Below, one piece after another: positions 29,453 to 38,979 of a stretch of 64,000 nt of DNA; positions within the stretch are counted from its first letter, which is position 1; each line of letters begins with the position of its first letter. The translations under genes and the position numbers were made by a program. The DNA lies in contig JAUYSK010000015.1 of the NCBI GenBank assembly GCA_030696345.1, positions 62,001 to 126,000 of the forward strand, in the 5' to 3' direction. Origin of the DNA: Azonexus sp. (GTDB lineage: Bacteria > Pseudomonadota > Gammaproteobacteria > Burkholderiales > Rhodocyclaceae). Under the pieces are notes generated by a model. That model searched no databases and had not been told where the DNA came from. It was given only the letters and a program-made list of their open reading frames with translations.

Positions 29453-32011
29453 ATGATGCAGCAAAGCGAAAACAACCTGGTCGCGCTCCGGGAGCGGGCG
29501 GAAAAGGCAATAAAGCGTAGCGAAGACGGGTTGCCCGGTTTTGCCGGAACCCCGGCAGAAGTGGAAGTGCGGACGCTGGTTGAAGAACTGCGGGTGTACC
29601 AGACTGAACTGGAATTGCAGAATCAGGAGCTGATTCAGGCCCAGACCAATATTCATTGGGCACTTGGCAAATATCGGGCCTTATTCGAAACCCTGCCGTT
29701 GCCGGCACTGATCGTCGATGACCGTGGTGTGGTACAGGAGGCCAACCATCTCGGTAGTGAACTGCTTGGCCTGCGCAAGCACATGGCTTTGCAGAAGCGT
29801 TCAATCTACCCGCTGTTTGACACCGATGCCCGCGCCGAAATCTATCGCCTGCTCAGGGAATCCAAGGGCAGTGGCCCCAAATGTCTGGCATTTGTCGGAC
29901 TTAATATCGGTGGCGAAGCGCCGGTGCCGTTTGATGTTCACATCATTTATCTTGATGATGAATCTTCCGTCATGGAGCGTGCCCTGCTCGTTCTGGTTAA
30001 CCAGAGTTCCGAAGTGGCGCTACGTGAGAGTCAGCACAGTTTCCATGCGCTGGCCGACAGCAGCATGGCGCTGATCTGGACCGCCGGTACCGACAAGTTG
30101 TGCAACTATTTCAATCAGGGCTGGCTGGATTTTACCGGGCGTGATCTTGAGCAAGAGCTTGGTAATGGCTGGACTGAAGGCGTGCACCCGGAGGATTTCG
30201 AGCGTTGTGTAGATATCTATGTCACGCACTTCGAATTGCATCAGCCGTTTTCCATGGATTATCGCCTGCGCCGCCGTGACGGCGAATTCCGCTGGATCAG
30301 GGATAGCGGCACGCCGCGCTATGACAGCACCGGCCGCTTCGTGGGTTATATCGGCTACTGCACCGACATCACCGACCGGGTTGAAACCGAGCAGCAACTC
30401 CGCAAGCTGACACTGGCCGTCGAACAAAGTCCTGAGAGCATCATCATTACGGACAAGGAGGCGCGTATTGAATACGTTAATGCCGCCTGCCTGGCATCGA
30501 CCGGATATGACGAGGCAGAACTGATTGGCCAAAATCCACGGATATTCAACTCCGGACTGACGCCGAGGGAAACCTATAAAAGCCTTTGGGGCAACCTGAC
30601 TCAGGGCCGGTCGTGGTCCGGGCAGTTCAGTAACCGGCGCAAAACTGGTGAAATCTATTACGAGTATTTGCATGTCTCGCCTTTGCGCGATGAGGCGGGC
30701 AATACGACCCATTACCTGGCAGTAAAGGAAGATGTTTCGGAGAAAAAACGGGTAGCGGAAGAGCTTGGCCATTACCGCCAACACCTCGAGGAAATGGTGG
30801 CTGAACGTACAGTGGAGCTGGCGCGGGCCAGGGACGCTGCCGAAGTTGCCAGCATTGCGAAAAGCACCTTTCTGGCCAATATGAGCCATGAAATCAGGAC
30901 GCCGATGAATGCCGTGATGATGCTGACGCATTTGCTTCGGCAGACATCACTTGATGCCAACCAGCAGGACAAGTTGTCAAAAATTGCATCATCGGCCGAA
31001 CACCTGCTGGTGGTCCTTAACGACATTCTCGATATTTCGAAAATCGAGGCGGGCAAGCTGGTTCTTGAAGCTACTGATTTCTCAGTGAGCGACGTGATGG
31101 ACAAGGCGCTGGCGCTGATCCGCGACAAGGCCAGCGCCAAGGGTCTTGAGCTTAACTGCACGATTGACGCAAAGCTGCCCTCGGAACTGCATGGTGATCC
31201 GACCCGGCTGGCTCAGGCGTTGCTGAACTATCTGGCCAATGCGGTCAAATTTACCGATTCTGGTTCAGTCAGCTTGACCGCCTCGCTGCTTGAGCAGGAC
31301 AGTGATCATGTCCGCGTGCGCTTTGAGGTGGCTGACACCGGTCCTGGTATTGCGCCGGAAGTTGCGGCCCGCCTGTTCCAGAATTTTGAACAGGCCGATG
31401 GCTCGACCACCCGTCGTTTTGGCGGAACGGGCCTGGGTCTGGCGATAACCAAGCGTCTGGTGGAGATGATGGACGGCGATGTCGGGCTGGAAAGTGCGTC
31501 TGATGCCGGCAGTGTTTTCTGGTTTACTGCCAGGCTGAAGCGCCCGATCAGTCGCATGACTTTGCCCGCCAATGCGGTTTCGGCCGGTGCAGATGAAGAC
31601 TCGGCAGAGATGGCCTTGCGGCGCGACTTTTCGGGAATCCGTGTTCTGCTCTGCGAAGATGAAGTCATCAATCAGGAAGTCATGCTTGAGGTACTGCAGG
31701 AGCTTGGTTTCAAGGTGGATATTGCAGAAAACGGTGCGGTTGCACTGGGCCTGGCGCTACATACTTGCTATGGCCTGGTATTGATGGATATGCAGATGCC
31801 TGTTTTGGGTGGTCTTGACGCAACCCGGGGGCTGCGCGAGATGCCGGCTTATGCCGATGTGCCGATCATCGCGATGACGGCGAATGCTTTTGAAGAGGAC
31901 CGCCGGGATTGCTACGAAGCCGGGATGAATGATTTCCTGGCCAAGCCGGTGGACACCGATATTCTCTTCGCGACACTATTGCGCTGGCTGAATGCCGGGC
32001 GAAAGCACTGA
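29453..32011 (+). CDS. PAS-containing hybrid sensor histidine kinase/response regulator
   Basis: STFLANMSHEIRTPMNAV, ATPase motifs, C-terminal REC (LVLMDMQMPVLGGLDATR). Confidence 0.9.
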   Translation: MMQQSENNLVALRERAEKAIKRSEDGLPGFAGTPAEVEVRTLVEELRVYQTELELQNQELIQAQTNIHWALGKYRALFETLPLPALIVDDRGVVQEANHLGSELLGLRKHMALQKRSIYPLFDTDARAEIYRLLRESKGSGPKCLAFVGLNIGGEAPVPFDVHIIYLDDESSVMERALLVLVNQSSEVALRESQHSFHALADSSMALIWTAGTDKLCNYFNQGWLDFTGRDLEQELGNGWTEGVHPEDFERCVDIYVTHFELHQPFSMDYRLRRRDGEFRWIRDSGTPRYDSTGRFVGYIGYCTDITDRVETEQQLRKLTLAVEQSPESIIITDKEARIEYVNAACLASTGYDEAELIGQNPRIFNSGLTPRETYKSLWGNLTQGRSWSGQFSNRRKTGEIYYEYLHVSPLRDEAGNTTHYLAVKEDVSEKKRVAEELGHYRQHLEEMVAERTVELARARDAAEVASIAKSTFLANMSHEIRTPMNAVMMLTHLLRQTSLDANQQDKLSKIASSAEHLLVVLNDILDISKIEAGKLVLEATDFSVSDVMDKALALIRDKASAKGLELNCTIDAKLPSELHGDPTRLAQALLNYLANAVKFTDSGSVSLTASLLEQDSDHVRVRFEVADTGPGIAPEVAARLFQNFEQADGSTTRRFGGTGLGLAITKRLVEMMDGDVGLESASDAGSVFWFTARLKRPISRMTLPANAVSAGADEDSAEMALRRDFSGIRVLLCEDEVINQEVMLEVLQELGFKVDIAENGAVALGLALHTCYGLVLMDMQMPVLGGLDATRGLREMPAYADVPIIAMTANAFEEDRRDCYEAGMNDFLAKPVDTDILFATLLRWLNAGRKH

Positions 32012-32034
32012 TAGGAAGGTTAGGGAGAACGGAA

Positions 32035-32391
32035 TTGGGTGATTTTCAGGCGTTGACCGCAGCACTGCTCGAATTCCGTGACGCCCGTGACTGGAAGCAG
32101 TTCCATTCGCTGCGCAACCTGATTACCTCGCTCAATCTTGAAGCGGCGGAGTTGCTGGAGCTGACGCAATGGCAGAGCGATGCAGAGGTCGAGGCGCTAC
32201 CGACCCGGCCGCAAGCCGCCGAGGCGCTGAGTGACGAGTGCGCCGACATCCTGCTCTATCTGCTGCTGATTGCCGACACGGCCGGTATTGACCTGGCCGA
32301 GGCGGCTCGCCTCAAGCTGCTCAAGAATGCCGAAAAATATCCGGTGGACAAGGCCTACGGTTCGCGGGCCAAGTATTCCGAACTAGGCTGA
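32035..32391 (+). CDS. MazG-like nucleotide pyrophosphohydrolase
   Basis: NLEAAELLELTQW...ALSDECADILLYLLLIAD EExxE/ExxD pattern; TTG start. Confidence 0.85.
   Translation: MGDFQALTAALLEFRDARDWKQFHSLRNLITSLNLEAAELLELTQWQSDAEVEALPTRPQAAEALSDECADILLYLLLIADTAGIDLAEAARLKLLKNAEKYPVDKAYGSRAKYSELG
32052..32064 (+). repeat. 13-bp motif copy GTTGACCGCAGCA
   Basis: Exact match by eye. Confidence 0.9.
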
Positions 32392-33228
32392 CTGGCTTTC
32401 CAGAACGTATTTCGCCCCTTCGCCCTGAGCCAGAAGTTCGGTCAGCTTGGGCAGGGTTTCGTGAAGTTTCTTTTCCAGCGTCCACGGCGGGTTGATGATG
32501 AACATGCCGCTGCCGTGCATGCCATAGCCATCCTTGGCAGGCGTGCTGACTTCGAGCGAGACGCGCAGCCAGTTGTCGGCCCCGAGCCCCTTCAGTTTGT
32601 CCGGCAGCTTGCGCGACTCCGGCTTTGACAGCATCGGGTACCACAGGGCATAGGTGCCGGTCGGGAAGCGCTTCAAGGCTTCCTGCAGGCCCTTGACGAC
32701 ATTGCTGTAGTCGTCCCGGGTTTCATAGGAAGGATCGATCAGGACCAGCGCCCGGCGGGGTGGTGGTGGCAGGATGGCTTTCAGGCCCGCAAAGCCGTCA
32801 CCCGCGGTGACAGTGATCTGGCGACCGGCAGACTTGAAGCATTCCTGCAACAGTTTGACGTCGGTGCTGTGCAGTTCGTACAGGCGCAGACGGTCGCTCT
32901 CGCGCAGCATCTGGCTGGCCAGCCAGGGAGAGCCCGGGTAGTGGCGCAGCTTGCCGTCCGGGTTGAGCATTTTGACGAATTCAAGGTAGTCCACCGCAGC
33001 AGGCGGCAGTCCCTTCTTCTCCCAGAGGCGACCCACGCCATCCTGGAACTCGGCCAGCTTGCTGGCGTGTGCGGACTCCAGCGAGTAGCGCCCGGCACCG
33101 GCGTGGGTATCGATGATCCAGAATGGCGCCGGCTTTTCGCTCATGTATTCGGCGATCTGGAGCAGGATGATGTGTTTCAGCACGTCGGCATGATTGCCGG
33201 CGTGGAAAGCGTGGCGGTAGCTGAGCAT
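32383..33228 (-). CDS. rlmJ: 23S rRNA (adenine(2030)-N(6))-methyltransferase RlmJ
   Basis: MLSYRHAFHAGNHADVLKH, DPSYE catalytic motif. Confidence 0.95.
   Translation of the reverse strand: MLSYRHAFHAGNHADVLKHIILLQIAEYMSEKPAPFWIIDTHAGAGRYSLESAHASKLAEFQDGVGRLWEKKGLPPAAVDYLEFVKMLNPDGKLRHYPGSPWLASQMLRESDRLRLYELHSTDVKLLQECFKSAGRQITVTAGDGFAGLKAILPPPPRRALVLIDPSYETRDDYSNVVKGLQEALKRFPTGTYALWYPMLSKPESRKLPDKLKGLGADNWLRVSLEVSTPAKDGYGMHGSGMFIINPPWTLEKKLHETLPKLTELLAQGEGAKYVLESQSA
32989..33001 (+). repeat. 13-bp motif copy GTCCACCGCAGCA
   Basis: Exact match by eye. Confidence 0.9.
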
Positions 33229-33237
33229 TGAGGGGGA

Positions 33238-34764
33238 TTATTCCGGAAGCTGGTCGAGGGCGACGAATTCTAGCCCTTCGTTGGCTTCTATGCATTTGCC
33301 GATTTGGCGGCTGAGGGTTCGACCCAGCGTATTGAAGGTGATCTGCTGATTGGCGGCGAGGCGACCAGGCGGCACGATCAGGCCGGAAAACTTGCCGTAG
33401 GCGGGCAGGCTGTGCAGGAAGATGGCGCGCAGGCTGGCGGCATCCTGCACCGGGATTTCAACCAGGCTGACCTGCGGCGAGAGCAGTTGCAGGCCGAGTT
33501 CCAGCCGGTTTCGTGTCGTCGCGATACGGCGAACCAGGCAGACATGAATCTTGCTGGATTCGCGGGGCTGCAAGGCGACGATATCGCCGGCACCAATGTT
33601 CCATTTTTCGCCCTTGATGAAGCGAATAAGAAATCCGTCAGGACTTTCATCGACCAGCGACCATTCGCTGGGATTGAGCTCCTGGGCGTCACCACGGCCA
33701 ATGGCATCCAGCGAACGCCGCGAAAAGGCATTGCCGTCCAGAAAGGTGATGACCTGTGACAGCCCGCCGACCAGGTCGGCACGCGGCTTGAAGCGGTTGC
33801 GACTGAAGCGGCGTGCCGTCTTGCCACCGATGGCGACCCGCAGGCTCTGTAGCAGTACCGGCGAGGCATCCAGCGGCGGTTGCACTGTCTGGCCAGGCTG
33901 TCGGGATAAATTTCGATCAAGCGCCGCGAGTACCGGTGTGCAGTCGATGATCAGGCCCGTTTCGGCGGAAGTGCCGGCTGGAAGACGCGTCAGCGGGTAG
34001 CCGGGGCTGCCACGGTCAGGGCGGGCGAGGAAACATGACTCGGCGCTGTGTCGGCTTTGGGCACCGGGCGAGGCATCTCCGACGATGGCATAAGCGGCCA
34101 GTTGCAGTGTGCAGGCATGAACCTGGTCAAGCTCGGCGCGGGGCAGCTTGTTGGGTTCGAGGTAGGCAAAGAGCAGCGCCCCGAGGTATTCATGTTCAAT
34201 CGGTGCGGTCTCGCCATTCAAAGGCTTGATGCGAGGGTCGCATGCCATCTGATAGAGCTCGTGCAGCGCCAGCCAAGAGGCGGGCGACGGTGCAGCGTAG
34301 GCGCGGTAGGCCAGCAACTGGCGTCGGGCGAGCGTGGATATGGCTCGCTCGATGGCGCGATGCAACAGGTGGCTGAGGGCGGAATTGTGGTGGTTGTTGA
34401 GAATGCTGCGGGCAATGCCGGTGTAGGCATTGACCATGCCTTTCAATAGATTATCGGCATGAATGGCCGCGTTCGTCGCCTCTCTGGGCAGTGGCAGGAC
34501 AGCCTTGGCAATGTGTCCTTCGAGAACCGGCAGGGCGTTTTCGGCTTCGTGCCTGACGTCTTCCAGCAGCTTGAAGCGCATGTGGAGGTTGGTCTGACTG
34601 CTGATCCTGGGCAGAAATTCAGTGGTCAATCGGCCGACAATTTCCAGCGGCGAAAGACCGGTGGTGGTCATCAATCGTCCCTGAAAAGCTTCCGCTGCCT
34701 TGTTTTCGGCTTGCGGCTGGCTGAAGGGGAAGAGGTCGCGCAGCAGTCTTAGCGGGGAGTTCAT
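33238..34764 (-). CDS. Hypothetical protein, possible C-terminal PilZ-like region
   Basis: Long ORF, start at MNSPLRLLRD; no clear family recognised. Confidence 0.5.
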   Translation of the reverse strand: MNSPLRLLRDLFPFSQPQAENKAAEAFQGRLMTTTGLSPLEIVGRLTTEFLPRISSQTNLHMRFKLLEDVRHEAENALPVLEGHIAKAVLPLPREATNAAIHADNLLKGMVNAYTGIARSILNNHHNSALSHLLHRAIERAISTLARRQLLAYRAYAAPSPASWLALHELYQMACDPRIKPLNGETAPIEHEYLGALLFAYLEPNKLPRAELDQVHACTLQLAAYAIVGDASPGAQSRHSAESCFLARPDRGSPGYPLTRLPAGTSAETGLIIDCTPVLAALDRNLSRQPGQTVQPPLDASPVLLQSLRVAIGGKTARRFSRNRFKPRADLVGGLSQVITFLDGNAFSRRSLDAIGRGDAQELNPSEWSLVDESPDGFLIRFIKGEKWNIGAGDIVALQPRESSKIHVCLVRRIATTRNRLELGLQLLSPQVSLVEIPVQDAASLRAIFLHSLPAYGKFSGLIVPPGRLAANQQITFNTLGRTLSRQIGKCIEANEGLEFVALDQLPE

Positions 34765-34853
34765 TGTCTTGGCGGAAAAGTTGACGTTCGCATTATCCTG
34801 CAATTTCTTTGAACCTACTGTGGCGTATTACCGCTATTCCGTATACTTGCGCC

Positions 34854-35204
34854 ATGGATCTGTATGAATTACTGACTCTCGTCCTGATGGCGAGCGGCAT
34901 CTGGCTCTGGCTCGACACCCTGAAGGCGCGGGAAGTCGGGGTGCGGGCCGCCCAGTTGGCATGTGCGGAAGACGGCTTGCAGTTTCTTGACGAAACCGTT
35001 GTCGGGCGCTCGTTCCGCCTGGCCCGTGACGATGACGGGCAACTTAAACTGCGTCGCGTCTACGGCTTTGAATACAGTGATACCGGCGACAATCGCTGTT
35101 CGGGCAGCGTTACGCTGCTCGGTAGCGAAGTCGAGTTCCTGCACATTCGCCCCCAACTCTATGTGGTGCCCAAGGCACCGGAAAAAAATGACACCTTCCA
35201 TTGA
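34854..35204 (+). CDS. DUF3301-like protein
   Basis: MDLYELLTLVLMASGIWLWLDTLKAREVGVRAAQLAC...FEYS. Confidence 0.75.
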   Translation: MDLYELLTLVLMASGIWLWLDTLKAREVGVRAAQLACAEDGLQFLDETVVGRSFRLARDDDGQLKLRRVYGFEYSDTGDNRCSGSVTLLGSEVEFLHIRPQLYVVPKAPEKNDTFH

Positions 35205-36036
35205 AAATATCGAATTCCATGGCATCGAAGCGCTGCGCCTGAATGGCCCGCGTGGTTCGAGTGCCGTTATCAGCAAGCTCGGTGCCCAGGTGTTGTCCTG
35301 GATTACACCGGATGGCCGCGAGCACCTTTTTCTTTCCGACAAGGCAGTTTTCGACGGCAGTGTAGCGATTCGCGGCGGTATCCCGGTCTGCTTTCCACAA
35401 TTTGCCGGGCTGGGTGATTTGCCCAAGCATGGCTTTGTCCGCACGCTTCCCTGGGCGGTCAGCACCGAGCGTTGCGCCGATGATTTCGCGCTGGTTACGC
35501 TGGAAATTTCTGACGATGAGGCGACACGGGCGCTCTGGCCGCACTCTTTCACCGCCGAAATTACCCTGATGCTGGAAGCTGATCGTATCGATGTCGAGTT
35601 CTGCGTCACCAATAACGGGGGCGCGCCATTTTCCTTCACCGCTGCCCTGCATACCTACCTGCGGCTGGTCCAGGTCGAGGATGCCGCGATCGAGGGGCTC
35701 TATGGTCACGAATACCGTGATGCCGCCAATGGCGATCGCATCGTCCGTGACTCGGGCACCGAACTGATTATCGAGGATGTCGTAGATCGTGTTTATCACG
35801 ACATCAAGCGGCCGCAAGTGCTCAAGGCCGGGAATCTGAGTCTGAATATCCAGAGCCAGGGCTTTCCCGATGTCGTGGTCTGGAATCCGTGGGTCGATCT
35901 CTGTGCCGGTATGAAGGACATGCCGGCGGATGGCTGGAAGCAGATGCTCTGCATCGAGGCTGCTGTCGCCCAGCAACCCGTAACGCTACCAGCGGGCGAA
36001 GAGTGGTATGGACGGCAAACGCTGGTTGCAGTTTGA
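35188..36036 (+). CDS. D-hexose-6-phosphate mutarotase / aldose-1-epimerase family
   Basis: IRGGIPVCFPQF, KHGFVRTLPW, HTYLRL. Confidence 0.9.
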   Translation: MTPSIENIEFHGIEALRLNGPRGSSAVISKLGAQVLSWITPDGREHLFLSDKAVFDGSVAIRGGIPVCFPQFAGLGDLPKHGFVRTLPWAVSTERCADDFALVTLEISDDEATRALWPHSFTAEITLMLEADRIDVEFCVTNNGGAPFSFTAALHTYLRLVQVEDAAIEGLYGHEYRDAANGDRIVRDSGTELIIEDVVDRVYHDIKRPQVLKAGNLSLNIQSQGFPDVVVWNPWVDLCAGMKDMPADGWKQMLCIEAAVAQQPVTLPAGEEWYGRQTLVAV

Positions 36037-36108
36037 TCTAGGTTAGAGCGGACGCCGGGCGGGCGTCGTTAGACTACAGCGCTTGCCTCAAGCTGCCCGG
36101 AGTCTGCC

Positions 36109-36840
36109 ATGACCATTATTCCCCTTACCCCATCCGGCTTGCGTCTGGCGCTTGCCCAAGGGTGGGCGACCGCCAGCGCGACGCGGGGTGTCAGCCTTGC
36201 CTACGCTGCGATCTTTACCGCTGCTGGCGGCATCATCATGGGAATCCTGCTGTTTCAAGGGCTGACGCCATTTGTTGTCGCGGCGGCGGGGGCTTTCATG
36301 CTGATCGGTCCGGCCATTCTTGCCGGCTTTTTCGGTATTGCGGCAGCACATGAGGCGGGGAAACCGCTTGGCCTGGCCGCAATTGTTTCGGGTTTTCGCG
36401 ACGCGGCTGGCGTCGTCTGGGCCTTGGCGCTGGTATGTGCCCTGCTGTTCATGATTTTTTTGACCGATGCGGCGATTCTCTACAGCTACCTGATCGGCGG
36501 CACCCCCGTATGGCTGACTGATCTGCTGCCAAGTTCGGCCGGCGTGGTCAGTTTCCTGAAGTGGGGCGCTGTTTCCGGCGCCGTTGTCGCGGCCCTGCTT
36601 TTTTCCGTCTCGGCATTTTCGGTTCCCTTGTTGTGCGAACGCCGCACCGGGCTGGTTGATGCCGTGGTGACCAGCGTTCGGGTGGTGTTCAGCAGTTTTC
36701 TGCCGGCCATGCTCTGGGCGGTGCTGCTGTCGACGGTAATCATCGGTAGTGTCCTGCTCCTGCCGCTGCTGCCGCTCACCTTGCCCTGGCTGGCTTACGC
36801 CAGCCGGGCGCTCTACCGGCAGGCGCTGCCGAACGACTGA
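36109..36840 (+). CDS. Integral membrane protein (DUF2189-like)
   Basis: Multiple TM segments; family assignment tentative. Confidence 0.55.
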   Translation: MTIIPLTPSGLRLALAQGWATASATRGVSLAYAAIFTAAGGIIMGILLFQGLTPFVVAAAGAFMLIGPAILAGFFGIAAAHEAGKPLGLAAIVSGFRDAAGVVWALALVCALLFMIFLTDAAILYSYLIGGTPVWLTDLLPSSAGVVSFLKWGAVSGAVVAALLFSVSAFSVPLLCERRTGLVDAVVTSVRVVFSSFLPAMLWAVLLSTVIIGSVLLLPLLPLTLPWLAYASRALYRQALPND

Positions 36841-36902
36841 GCGCCGGTTGTTGCATTGCGGCAAAGGTATAATCGCGCCTTTCCCGAATTCCGAAGCCTG
36901 CC

Positions 36903-38477
36903 GTGACTGCTCTTGATACCGAAATCGCCCGTCGGCGTACCTTTGCCATCATTTCCCACCCCGACGCGGGTAAGACGACGCTGACCGAAAAGCTGCTGTG
37001 GTTCGGCGGCGCCATCCAGGTAGCCGGCGAAGTGCGGGCCCGCAAGGCTTCGCGCCACGCTACGTCGGACTGGATGGAACTGGAAAAGCAGCGCGGCATC
37101 TCGGTGACCTCGTCGGTCATGCAGTTCCCCTACCGCGAATGCATGATCAATCTGCTCGACACGCCGGGCCACGAGGATTTTTCGGAAGACACGTACCGCA
37201 CGCTGACCGCTGTCGACTCGGCGGTGATGGTGATCGACTCGGTGAATGGCGTCGAGGCGCAGACCATCAAGCTGTTGAACGTTTGCCGCATGCGCGACAC
37301 GCCGATCCTGACTTTCATCAACAAGCTCGACCGCGAAGGCAAGGAGCCGATCGACCTGCTCGACGAAATCGAGTCGGTGCTCGGCATCCAGTGCGCGCCG
37401 ATGACCTGGCCGATCGGCATGGGCAAGCGTTTCCGCGGCGTCTATCACCTCTACGACGATGCCATCGCCTTCTTCGATCCGCAGGCCGAGAAGGGTACGG
37501 CCGAGATTATTCAGGGCCTCGACAACCCGCGTCTTGACGAGCTGATCGGCACGCAGGCTGACGAACTGCGTACTGACATCGAACTGGTCCGCGGCGCCTC
37601 GCACGCCTTCGATGCCGAGGCCTACCTTAACGGCAAGCAGTCGCCAGTCTTCTTTGGTTCGGCGGTCAACAACTTCGGTGTGCAGAGTCTGCTCGATGCC
37701 GTGGTTGACCTGTCGCCACCGCCGATTGCCCGGCCATCCACGACGCGCGAAGTGCTGCCGAATGAGCCGAAATTCTCCGGTTTCGTGTTCAAGATCCAGG
37801 CCAATATGGATCCCAAGCACCGTGACCGCATCGCGTTTTTGCGCGTCTGTTCCGGCCGCTTTGAACGGGGCATGAAGGTCAAGCAAGGAACCGGCGGCAA
37901 GTTTCTCGCGGTCAATAACGCCATCACCTTCATGGCGCGGGACCGCAGCACGACTGATGAAGCCTATCCCGGCGACATTATCGGCATCCCCAATCACGGC
38001 ACCATCCGTCTCGGCGAAACCTTCACCGAGGGCGAAGACCTGCGTTTCACCGGTATCCCGTCCTTTGCGCCGGAGCACTTCCGCTTGGCCCGCATCGCTA
38101 ATCCGCTGAAGATCAAGCAATTGCAAAAGGGCCTGCAGCAGTTGGCGGAGGAGGGGGCAACCCAGCTTTTCCGGCCGCTCTCCGGCAACGATCTGATTCT
38201 TGGTGCGGTTGGTACATTGCAGTTTGACGTCGTCGCCAGCCGTCTGGAATTTGAATATGGTGTGCAGGTGATCTTCGAGAGCTACAACTGCTCGACGGCG
38301 CGCTGGATTCATGGCGACCCGGTCGAACTACGTCAACTCTCCGACCGCTACAGCGCCAACGTGGCGCTCGATGGTGCGGAAGATCCGGTCTATCTGGCAC
38401 CGAACAATGTCTATCTGAACATGGTCAAAGAGAAGTATCCCAATTTGCGTTTCCTTGAGGCGCGCGAGGTAATCTGA
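36903..38477 (+). CDS. prfC: Peptide chain release factor 3
   Basis: [45 protein letters not shown] start. Confidence 0.97.
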   Translation: MTALDTEIARRRTFAIISHPDAGKTTLTEKLLWFGGAIQVAGEVRARKASRHATSDWMELEKQRGISVTSSVMQFPYRECMINLLDTPGHEDFSEDTYRTLTAVDSAVMVIDSVNGVEAQTIKLLNVCRMRDTPILTFINKLDREGKEPIDLLDEIESVLGIQCAPMTWPIGMGKRFRGVYHLYDDAIAFFDPQAEKGTAEIIQGLDNPRLDELIGTQADELRTDIELVRGASHAFDAEAYLNGKQSPVFFGSAVNNFGVQSLLDAVVDLSPPPIARPSTTREVLPNEPKFSGFVFKIQANMDPKHRDRIAFLRVCSGRFERGMKVKQGTGGKFLAVNNAITFMARDRSTTDEAYPGDIIGIPNHGTIRLGETFTEGEDLRFTGIPSFAPEHFRLARIANPLKIKQLQKGLQQLAEEGATQLFRPLSGNDLILGAVGTLQFDVVASRLEFEYGVQVIFESYNCSTARWIHGDPVELRQLSDRYSANVALDGAEDPVYLAPNNVYLNMVKEKYPNLRFLEAREVI

Positions 38478-38479
38478 TC

Positions 38480-38935
38480 ATGACGGTGCGGGTGCAGGAA
38501 GCTGATTTTGACCTTGGGGCGGAGTTGACCGCAGCAAGAGCGGGCGACAGCCGCGTTGGCGCACAGGTCAGTTTTCTTGGCCTGGTGCGCGACCTCAATG
38601 AAGGCGCCAGTGTTTCGGAAATGACGCTGGAACACTATCCGGGCATGACCGAAAAGGCACTTGAAGAGATTGTTGCCGAGGCCAAAGGGCGTTGGGATAT
38701 CTACGACGCGCTGGTCATTCACCGGGTCGGCCCGCTCAAGCCTTGTGACCAGATCGTGCTGGTAGCGGTGAACAGCGCCCATCGCGGTGAGGCGTTCGCC
38801 GCCTGCGAATTCATCATGGATTACCTGAAAACCCGTGCCCCGTTCTGGAAGCGGGAAGCGACTCCGGAAGGCGGACGCTGGGTTGATGCGCGAGAAACGG
38901 ACGATACAGCCGCGGCACGCTGGGACAAGCCGTAA
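38480..38935 (+). CDS. moaE: Molybdopterin synthase catalytic subunit
   Basis: SFLGLVRD, LEHYPGMTEKAL, HRVGPLKPCDQIVLVAV, KTRAPFWKRE. Confidence 0.95.
   Translation: MTVRVQEADFDLGAELTAARAGDSRVGAQVSFLGLVRDLNEGASVSEMTLEHYPGMTEKALEEIVAEAKGRWDIYDALVIHRVGPLKPCDQIVLVAVNSAHRGEAFAACEFIMDYLKTRAPFWKREATPEGGRWVDARETDDTAAARWDKP
38524..38536 (+). repeat. 13-bp motif copy GTTGACCGCAGCA
   Basis: Exact match by eye. Confidence 0.9.
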
Positions 38936-38979
38936 ACGAAAAAGGGAGGCCGCAGCCTCCCGGTTGGTAGCGCGACTGA

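Noticed and set aside
37942-37951. Extra GACCGCAGCA word
   Set aside because: Lacks the GT(CC|TG) prefix of the nine-copy motif; treated as background.
36813-38312. 499-aa ORF on - strand
   Set aside because: Antisense to prfC; no recognisable domain, R/H/D-rich shadow composition.
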